Assembly: GCA_030610725.1 (NCBI GenBank)
Contig: JAUWRE010000011.1
Location: forward strand, 1 to 11,237
Length of the DNA: 11,237 bases
Direction of reading: 5' to 3'
From: Candidatus Aerophobota bacterium
Lineage (GTDB): Bacteria > Aerophobota > Aerophobia > Aerophobales > AE-B3A
Part shown: piece after piece, positions 7,270 to 11,237 of the stretch
Layout: every line of letters starts with the position of its first letter
How positions within the stretch are numbered: position 1 is the stretch's first letter
Notes under the pieces: model-generated
What the model saw: only the letters and a program-made list of their open reading frames with translations
Told to the model about the DNA's origin: nothing
Database searches by the model: none
Made by a program: the position numbers and the translations under genes

Positions 7270-7677
7270 ATGGCCAAGCGAAGATTAGTTTTGACTTTTC
7301 CCCCCAAGTTAGTAGAGGAACCTATTACCTATAGACTTATCAAAGATTATGATCTGGTAGTCAATATCCTCCGGGCAAAGATTAGCCCAGAAGAGGAAGG
7401 GCGGCTTATGATTGAGCTCAGCGGCGAGAAAAGCGCTTTGAAAAGGGGGATGGACTATCTCAACAGGTTAAAGGTAAATATTCAGCCTCTGGCTCGGGAC
7501 ATAAGATGGCTTGAGGAGAAGTGTACCCATTGTACGGTATGTGTTTCTCTTTGCCCCACAGAAGCCATTGTAGTTGACCGCAATAGTATGAAAATTTCCT
7601 TTAATAAAGATAAGTGTATTGCTTGCGGAGCCTGTATTCCTGCCTGTCCTTATAAAGCCATAGAGATATTATTTTGA
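7270..7677 (+). CDS. NIL-domain 2x[4Fe-4S] ferredoxin-like protein, partner of the homocysteine enzyme
   Basis: The product is 135 residues. Residues 1-76 form an NIL domain, the small alpha/beta ligand-binding fold named after methionine transporter ATPases; here it starts RRLVLTFPPKLVEEPITYRL. Residues 80-135 hold two [4Fe-4S] motifs: CTHCTVCVSLCP (Cys85, 88, 91, 95) and CIACGACIPACP (Cys116, 119, 122, 126). In methanogens the same type of protein is encoded beside the DUF39 protein and helps homocysteine formation, probably by reducing or passing on sulfur. The start is ATG 7270, with AAGGAG 6 bases upstream. It is the last gene of the sulfur cluster, and a short hairpin overlaps its stop codon. 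Confidence 0.9.
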   Translation: MAKRRLVLTFPPKLVEEPITYRLIKDYDLVVNILRAKISPEEEGRLMIELSGEKSALKRGMDYLNRLKVNIQPLARDIRWLEEKCTHCTVCVSLCPTEAIVVDRNSMKISFNKDKCIACGACIPACPYKAIEILF

Positions 7678-7690
7678 GAGATGTTCTCAA
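7674..7690 (+). terminator. Short hairpin at the end of the sulfur cluster
   Basis: TTGAGA (7674-7679) pairs with TCTCAA (7685-7690) around a 5-base loop and overlaps the ferredoxin stop codon. A pyrimidine-rich stretch follows without a clean T run, so at best it is a weak terminator. Confidence 0.3.
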
Positions 7691-8047
7691 TCATTTCTTC
7701 TCGCCTTGTATCCACTTTGGACGAGCTCTGTTCTCGATGTTTTGGAACGCTAAATTTGAGGGGAAAGTATTGCCCCTCAACATTCGTTTGGCTCGTCGCC
7801 TCCTCCGCATTAGACAAATTCCGCAGCTTCTGTATATATAGTAAACGTAATCCCATCATTCAAATAATACATTTCCATTGAGATCTAACTCAGGAATTGA
7901 ACCATGAGGCTTGTGACGATCTTATTTTTGCTGATGGTTAGATTACAAATAAACCAGTCCATGACTTAACTGTTTCAATTACCAAAGATTATTTTTGAAG
8001 TAGTATTATCGTATTGGATCACCTTCACACTTTTTGAAATCGGGGGG
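7678..8047. other. 370-base stretch without a convincing gene
   Basis: I find no protein worth calling here. It contains the hairpin TTGAGGGG-9-CCCCTCAA (7756-7780), related to the element after ruvB. The small open frame around 7738-7842 reads mainly through this repeat and its C+T-rich flank. Further on, ATCTAAC (7883-7889) and GTTAGAT (7937-7943) form an exact 7-bp inverted repeat around 47 bases. The rest is A+T-rich. This stretch separates the conserved metabolic cluster from the accessory-looking genes and is the likely left boundary of the latter. Confidence 0.5.
7756..7780. repeat. Hairpin element, second copy of the TTGAGGG...CCCCTCAAC type
   Basis: TTGAGGGG (7756-7763) and CCCCTCAA (7773-7780) form a perfect 8-bp stem with a 9-base loop. 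It shares both arms, the GAAA at the start of the loop and the C after the right arm with the copy at 124-149. Both lie in gaps downstream of a finished transcription unit. A C+T-rich stretch follows both copies, though it aligns poorly. Confidence 0.5.
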
Positions 8048-8076
8048 TTGACTTTTATGTTATTATGTTATATACT
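8048..8076 (+). promoter_or_regulatory. Near-consensus sigma-70 promoter for the RHH gene
   Basis: TTGACT (8048-8053) and TATACT (8071-8076) each match the consensus at five of six positions, and the spacer is the ideal 17 bases. Transcription would start near 8083, about 40 bases before the RHH start codon. This is the clearest promoter in the window, and it marks the start of the accessory region. Confidence 0.7.
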
Positions 8077-8100
8077 AATTAAATAAAGAGGCTCTGTAGG

Positions 8101-8125
8101 ATAGCTTAAAGTAGAGGTAAGCTAT
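8101..8125 (+). promoter_or_regulatory. 8-bp inverted repeat around the ribosome binding site of the RHH gene
   Basis: ATAGCTTA (8101-8108) is the exact reverse complement of TAAGCTAT (8118-8125). The 9 bases between them contain the AGAGG ribosome binding site, and the right arm runs into the ATG at 8124. As DNA it could be an operator bound by the RHH protein for self-repression. As RNA it could form a hairpin that controls initiation. The sequence does not decide between the two. Confidence 0.5.
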
Positions 8126-8273
8126 GGCAAGAAAGAAGCGGGTCACATTTTACTTGGATGAGAAGCTTCACAGAAATCTTAATATTTACGCTGTGTCTTG
8201 CGATCCTAAGAGATCGATGTCCAAACTTGTGGAAGATCTCTTAAAGAAGTATCTTCGAGATCAAGCCCAATGA
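8124..8273 (+). CDS. Small ribbon-helix-helix (CopG/Arc-type) DNA-binding protein
   Basis: A 49-residue basic protein opens MARKKRVTFYLDEKLHRNL, with a first beta strand (about 5-11) and helix (about 12-23). The second helix contains RSMSKLVEDLLKKYL (about 30-44). The pattern V-T-F-Y-L-D-E-x-L-H, then S-M-S-x-L-V-E-x-L-L, is that of ribbon-helix-helix proteins, which bind DNA as dimers through the strand and are common as antitoxins, plasmid regulators and phage or island repressors. The start is ATG 8124, with AGAGG upstream and a strong promoter at 8048-8076. An inverted repeat sits over the start and may be its operator. Its stop overlaps by ATGA a second RHH-like frame. No toxin gene follows directly. 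Confidence 0.75.
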   Translation: MARKKRVTFYLDEKLHRNLNIYAVSCDPKRSMSKLVEDLLKKYLRDQAQ

Positions 8274-8429
8274 TCAAGAAGACAGTAACCGTCGTCATAG
8301 CTACAGGGATACTTCCGGAGACAATAGCGTGGGTGAATGATTTAATTTCTATTGGTTGTTAATACTGAGACATTTTGGGAACTTGCCATAAGGAAATCAC
8401 TCGTTTTTCTATCGCCGATTAAGAGTTAG
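8270..8429 (+). pseudogene. Second RHH-like frame, apparently interrupted by a +1 shift
   Basis: ATG 8270 overlaps the stop of the first RHH gene (ATGA). It encodes 30 residues, MIKKTVTVVIATGILPETIA then WVNDLISIGC, and ends at TAA 8360-8362. Skipping one base near GGTTGTTAA moves into the next frame, which reads VNTETFWELAIRKSLVFL and ends at TAG 8427-8429. Joined, this gives about 52 residues with an RHH-like layout: strand, helix ending WVNDLI, then a second helix with ELAIRKSL. I infer either a decayed gene, a programmed +1 shift at the stop codon, or a one-base assembly error. The parts are short, so the match could still be chance. Confidence 0.35.
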
Positions 8430-8477
8430 GGGTTAAACTTTGGGAACAACATTAATGCAGGTGTCTTATGACTAGAA

Positions 8478-8505
8478 TTGGCCTAACTTATCAGTTCGAT
8501 GTAAT
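8478..8505 (+). promoter_or_regulatory. Possible promoter for the three-gene unit
   Basis: TTGGCC (8478-8483), a 16-base spacer and TGTAAT (8500-8505) lie about 45 bases before the start of the 174-residue gene. The -35 box matches at four of six positions and the -10 at five. This is a weak candidate. Read-through from the 8048 promoter is the alternative. Confidence 0.3.
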
Positions 8506-8550
8506 GTAGTAGTGTTGCATGATACGTAATCTCAAGAAAGGAGGAATTAG

Positions 8551-9075
8551 ATGTTTAGCGAGAGAAGGGAGGAGGGATTTTTTAAATCGGTGGAAGAGGT
8601 GATTCTGGCCGATAATATGGTTGAAACAATAGATGAGACGTCGAAGACATTAACACTGGACGCCAAAGACAAGAGAATTTTCGGTCAGGCGATAAGGCTA
8701 CTTGAGCTCGCAAAAAAAGGCATGGTTCATACAAAGACTCTTGAGTTAGATGAACATGCCACTAAATCATGCTCCGCATATGGACGAACTCTGAGGGCAC
8801 TCGACCATTTGGCAAGGAAAAGTCCTAGCACACGAACTCAAGGGGAATCCAGCATTGATATTTTTTTCTCCAAAGCCATCACACTACTGACAGAAACCAA
8901 GAAAACTGGGAATCTTCAAATGAGTGGGAAGAAGGACGAATGGGTACTTATGAGGACTTTTTTTGAAGCCCTGCGAGAGACCTTGTTGGAAGAAAATATT
9001 CAAATTCCTGAGGACGTATTAGTGGAAAGGGGACTAGGATGGAGAGAGTTCTATCCGAGAGAATCAAAGACATAG
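8551..9075 (+). CDS. Uncharacterised 174-residue helical protein, first gene of the accessory unit
   Basis: I do not recognise this family. The protein is soluble, with no signal peptide or membrane segment, and appears mostly helical and charged. A likely helix with KRIFGQAIRLLELAKKG (about 41-57) is followed by further helices near 75-90, 103-116 and 128-146. No catalytic motif is evident. Its two cysteine-poor halves suggest a scaffold, regulator or partner rather than an enzyme, but that is a guess. The start at ATG 8551 is well supported by AAAGGAGG 7 bases upstream, the best ribosome binding site of the region. Its last 37 bases overlap the start of the peptidase-like gene in another frame, so the two are translationally linked and probably work together. 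Confidence 0.7.
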   Translation: MFSERREEGFFKSVEEVILADNMVETIDETSKTLTLDAKDKRIFGQAIRLLELAKKGMVHTKTLELDEHATKSCSAYGRTLRALDHLARKSPSTRTQGESSIDIFFSKAITLLTETKKTGNLQMSGKKDEWVLMRTFFEALRETLLEENIQIPEDVLVERGLGWREFYPRESKT

Positions 9076-10541
9076 TCTTAGATAAGATTTTTCAATTTGA
9101 GCAACTGGTGGCTGAGTTCGAATCGGACATGCCACGTCATGGCCCCGTATCGCTTCTGTTGACGGTCAAAACAGTCCTGAAGGTTTTGAGAATGTACTAC
9201 GAAAGAAAGTTAAAGGATTTGGCGGCAATCAAAGAAGACAATAGAAGAAAAGAAAAACTGTACATCAATTCCAGAATAGTCTTGGGAAGCATCTTTAACA
9301 TTCATAAAAAACTGTTGCCTTTTTTGAATCCTGGGCAACTGACAAGCATTCCAATAGAAATACTTGGCGCAAGCCAATCCTTGGCTGCCAAATTCGAGGA
9401 TATGAAAGAGTTAGAACTGTCGTTCTCTCCAAACTATGATTACCAATTTTCTCTAAAGGCGTTTTACGGAGTAGTTGATAATCTTATCGATAGTTTAAAA
9501 AGCGATGTGCCTGAATCATTTTTCCGAAAGATCAAGAAAAGAGCGAGCAATCAGGGTGTCTGTAATTCTTTCGCGTTTGTGGGGTATCCATGGATAGAAC
9601 GTCGGTCTCTTTTGCTACCTTCGCTAATGGTACACGAAATCGGCCATCTTAAGGAGAGTAGAGAAAATTTGTGCAGAGAATTCTTGCCAGAAAAACTAGA
9701 TTCACAACGTGTCGAAAATCTTGTCAAGAAGATCGCGAATACAGAGGTTTTGTCCAAAGATTCAGGCTCCGGATCACAGGTCAAGGAGAGACAATTAACG
9801 CTGAGTTTGGTATATCCTGAGGATATGATTAGGCAGACAGTGGTGGAGAGGTGCTTGGCTATCACAGAGAAATGGGTCAAGGAATTTGTCGTAGATCTTC
9901 TTGCACTGCATTTACTGGGGCCAGGATATTTTTTTTCCTTTCTTGAATTGACAGATATCGTGGGGATGAACTCAAGCGGATCCGATACTCATCCGTCGTG
10001 CATTTGGCGCCTGACAGTCATGATGGATGAACTTGAAGATATGGGATATTTATCTTCCGATTTCAAGGATGGGAAAATCAGGTGTCTCCTGAAGATCTTG
10101 CGGAAGCATTTGTCAAATAGAAATGTTATCCCGGACAACGAGTCTCGTGCATATGAAAATATAGTCTATCATTCGCTTTCCAAAAAGAGCTTGCCGAAAA
10201 TGCACAAAGGAATACGGGATCGCAGCAGGACTTACTCATATAATCCGCATAGATATGATGAAAAGGTGCTCCCGATCGTTAGTGTTATTAAAAGAGGAAT
10301 ATTGCCGGTTCAACGTTGGGATCGATCAAGGAAAAAGTTTGATACCTTTGAAGAGCTAGACATAATCAACGCCGGTTGGTATGTCTATAAACTTGAGATG
10401 TCTTCTTTTTATAAGCTAGTCTCAGCTAAAGACAAAAAGGACCAACAAAATGCGCGGCAGACACTATTCAATCTCATTCTGAAAGCCATAGATTCAGCAC
10501 AGACCACAAAGAGATGGGTAAGGGAGGAAAGAATACCATGA
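9039..10541 (+). CDS. M48-like zinc metallopeptidase-like protein, 500 residues
   Basis: The central part carries a gluzincin-type set of motifs in the right order. LMVHEIGHL (198-204) has zinc ligands His199 and His203 and catalytic Glu200. WVKEFVVDLLALHLLGPGYF (279-298) has Glu282 as probable third ligand and Asp286. DTHPSCIWRL (316-325) has Thr-His-Pro and Arg324. HExxH, then ExxxD, then THPxxxxR is the signature of M48-type peptidases. Unlike HtpX and relatives, this protein has no clear membrane segments. Residues 1-150 are helical and of unknown role; residues 340-500 are also unassigned. It overlaps the gene before it by 37 bases and the next by 4 (ATGA). A peptidase function is inferred from motifs; substrate and even activity are unknown. 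The start is ATG 9039, with AAAGGGG upstream. Confidence 0.72.
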   Translation: MERVLSERIKDIVLDKIFQFEQLVAEFESDMPRHGPVSLLLTVKTVLKVLRMYYERKLKDLAAIKEDNRRKEKLYINSRIVLGSIFNIHKKLLPFLNPGQLTSIPIEILGASQSLAAKFEDMKELELSFSPNYDYQFSLKAFYGVVDNLIDSLKSDVPESFFRKIKKRASNQGVCNSFAFVGYPWIERRSLLLPSLMVHEIGHLKESRENLCREFLPEKLDSQRVENLVKKIANTEVLSKDSGSGSQVKERQLTLSLVYPEDMIRQTVVERCLAITEKWVKEFVVDLLALHLLGPGYFFSFLELTDIVGMNSSGSDTHPSCIWRLTVMMDELEDMGYLSSDFKDGKIRCLLKILRKHLSNRNVIPDNESRAYENIVYHSLSKKSLPKMHKGIRDRSRTYSYNPHRYDEKVLPIVSVIKRGILPVQRWDRSRKKFDTFEELDIINAGWYVYKLEMSSFYKLVSAKDKKDQQNARQTLFNLILKAIDSAQTTKRWVREERIP

Positions 10542-11107
10542 GTGTACTTACTAAAACAGCTTTGATTAATCGGCTAAGAAATCCCGAGGATGATTTTGCG
10601 ATTGTACCCTTGCTTGAGGAAACACAGGTCGATTATGGTGCTGTAAACCTGCGACTTGGATTAGAATTTATTCTCTTAAGAAAGACGCGGTATCCTTTGT
10701 TTTGTCCAAGGAATATTGATGAGCACGAGATCAGAAAATTTCAGAAGCGAGACAGTTTACGTTTTGGCGAAACAATCGTCATTCATCCACAACAACTTCT
10801 CTTGGCAAGCACTTTTGAGTTTTTAAGTATGCCCTCTGATTTATGCGGTTTCGTCCTTACGCGATCGCGGTATGCTAGGATTGGTTTGGTAATTGCAACA
10901 GCCACATATGTCCATCCTAATTGGAGAGGCTGTCTGACTCTCGAACTTGCAAACTACGGTGAAGTGCCTATTGAGCTTACATGTGGATCCCAGATAGGAC
11001 AATTGGCTCTACTCGAAGCCAAACACGTAGAACGATCCGACGAATACAGACCAATACCTATTGGTCCGCAATTCTCCTGTATGTGTGACGACGAAGAATG
11101 GAAGTAG
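10538..11107 (+). CDS. dCTP deaminase/dUTPase-fold protein
   Basis: The product is 189 residues, close to the usual 175-195 for bacterial Dcd. Dcd trimers deaminate dCTP to dUTP; related proteins also split dUTP. Visible landmarks: DYGAVNLRLG (32-41), HPQQLLLAST (83-92), the RS-x-x-AR loop as TRSRYARIGL (Arg109, Ser110, Arg114), GCLTLELAN with catalytic-type Glu136, and QIGQLAL (152-158). Where E. coli Dcd has RIDPGW, this has YVHPNW, so the ribose-side aspartate is replaced by histidine (126). The C-terminal GPQFS matches the lid region, then ends in an unusual Cys-x-Cys acidic tail. The start is ATG 10538, with GGAGG 10 bases upstream and an ATGA overlap with the previous stop; an in-frame ATG at 10514 has no such support. 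Linkage to the peptidase-like gene suggests a special role rather than housekeeping. Confidence 0.82.
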   Translation: MSVLTKTALINRLRNPEDDFAIVPLLEETQVDYGAVNLRLGLEFILLRKTRYPLFCPRNIDEHEIRKFQKRDSLRFGETIVIHPQQLLLASTFEFLSMPSDLCGFVLTRSRYARIGLVIATATYVHPNWRGCLTLELANYGEVPIELTCGSQIGQLALLEAKHVERSDEYRPIPIGPQFSCMCDDEEWK

Positions 11108-11237
11108 CTTGAACTTTTCGAGTCGCGGACTCAGAGACACGATGAATTCAGGAATGATCTTTAGAGATAGAATTTTTTTGTAGGCTACCCTCTGGATTTC
11201 TTCTGCCATTACTGTGCCATCTATGAAGAAAGCCACA
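11108..11237. other. Right edge: short hairpin and no certain gene
   Basis: GAGTC (11120-11124) pairs with GACTC (11128-11132) 13 bases after the deaminase-like stop, without a T run. A minus-strand frame open from the window edge reads VAFFIDGTVMAEEIQRVAYK before running antisense into the deaminase-like gene, ending at 11009. The part outside that gene is about 40 codons. I recognise no family, and it may be either the tail of an unseen gene or chance. Confidence 0.3.

Noticed and set aside
7681..7881. Small open frames on both strands after the ferredoxin gene.
   Set aside because: They run through the hairpin repeat at 7756-7780, have no good ribosome binding site, and their products look like translated repeat.
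7891..7908. tRNA T-arm on the minus strand (GTTCAATTC).
   Set aside because: The bases on either side of the loop do not pair as a T stem, and no acceptor, D or anticodon arm can be built around it.
7883..7943. Integron attC-like site: ATCTAAC ... GTTAGAT, 61 bases, matching RYYYAAC and GTTRRRY.
   Set aside because: The outer boxes fit, but there is no central inverted repeat with L boxes. A 7-bp inverted repeat at this spacing is expected by chance many times in 11 kb.
7960..8040. CRISPR-like GTTTCAATTAC and TTGAAAT pieces.
   Set aside because: There is only one imperfect occurrence, with no regular spacing or second repeat unit.
10514..10537. Upstream ATG of the deaminase-like gene.
   Set aside because: The ATG at 10538 has GGAGG at a normal distance, forms the ATGA overlap, and begins where family members begin; the extra 8 residues are low complexity.
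11009..11236. Minus-strand frame at the right edge, 75 codons, as a full gene.
   Set aside because: Nearly half of it is antisense to the well-supported deaminase-like gene, it has no recognisable family, and its start may be outside the window.

Overview
The window looks like a piece of chromosome from an uncultured or little-studied anaerobic bacterium of moderate to low G+C. The hints are frequent GTG starts, strong AGGAG-type ribosome binding sites, a homocysteine pathway best known from methanogens and strict anaerobes, ferredoxin-type proteins, and several small palindromic repeats between genes. The sequence alone does not fix the phylum.

Left part (1-2376). The window opens inside the last codons of ruvB on the plus strand. 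Three minus-strand genes follow: a DUF2062 membrane protein, a membrane-anchored TlpA/ResA-like thioredoxin, and CcdA. The last two are read in the order ccdA then thioredoxin and form a standard system that carries reducing power across the membrane.

Middle part (2377-7677). A plus-strand sulfur cluster starts divergently from ccdA: cysE (serine acetyltransferase), an Rrf2/IscR-like regulator with three cysteines, a NifS-type cysteine desulfurase, cysK (O-acetylserine sulfhydrylase), a DUF39/HcyBio protein (aspartate semialdehyde to homocysteine) and an NIL-domain 2x[4Fe-4S] ferredoxin. Together they would turn sulfide into cysteine, mobilise sulfur from cysteine, and make homocysteine, under a regulator in the same cluster that probably senses Fe-S or sulfur status. 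A 12-bp inverted repeat element sits between nifS and cysK.

Right part (7678-11237). After about 370 bases without a convincing gene, the character changes. A near-consensus promoter drives a 49-residue ribbon-helix-helix protein. It overlaps by ATGA a second RHH-like frame that seems to be broken by a +1 shift. Downstream is a tightly overlapping three-gene unit: an unrecognised helical 174-residue protein, a 500-residue protein with an M48-like zinc-peptidase signature (HEIGH, ExxxD, THPxxxxR), and a dCTP deaminase/dUTPase-fold protein. This looks like an accessory module. A nucleotide-based defence or stress role is a reasonable guess, but it is not shown by the sequence. It is the best candidate here for an undescribed system.

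Several starts are better placed than the longest open frame suggests: the DUF2062 gene at 762, and the deaminase-like gene at 10538.
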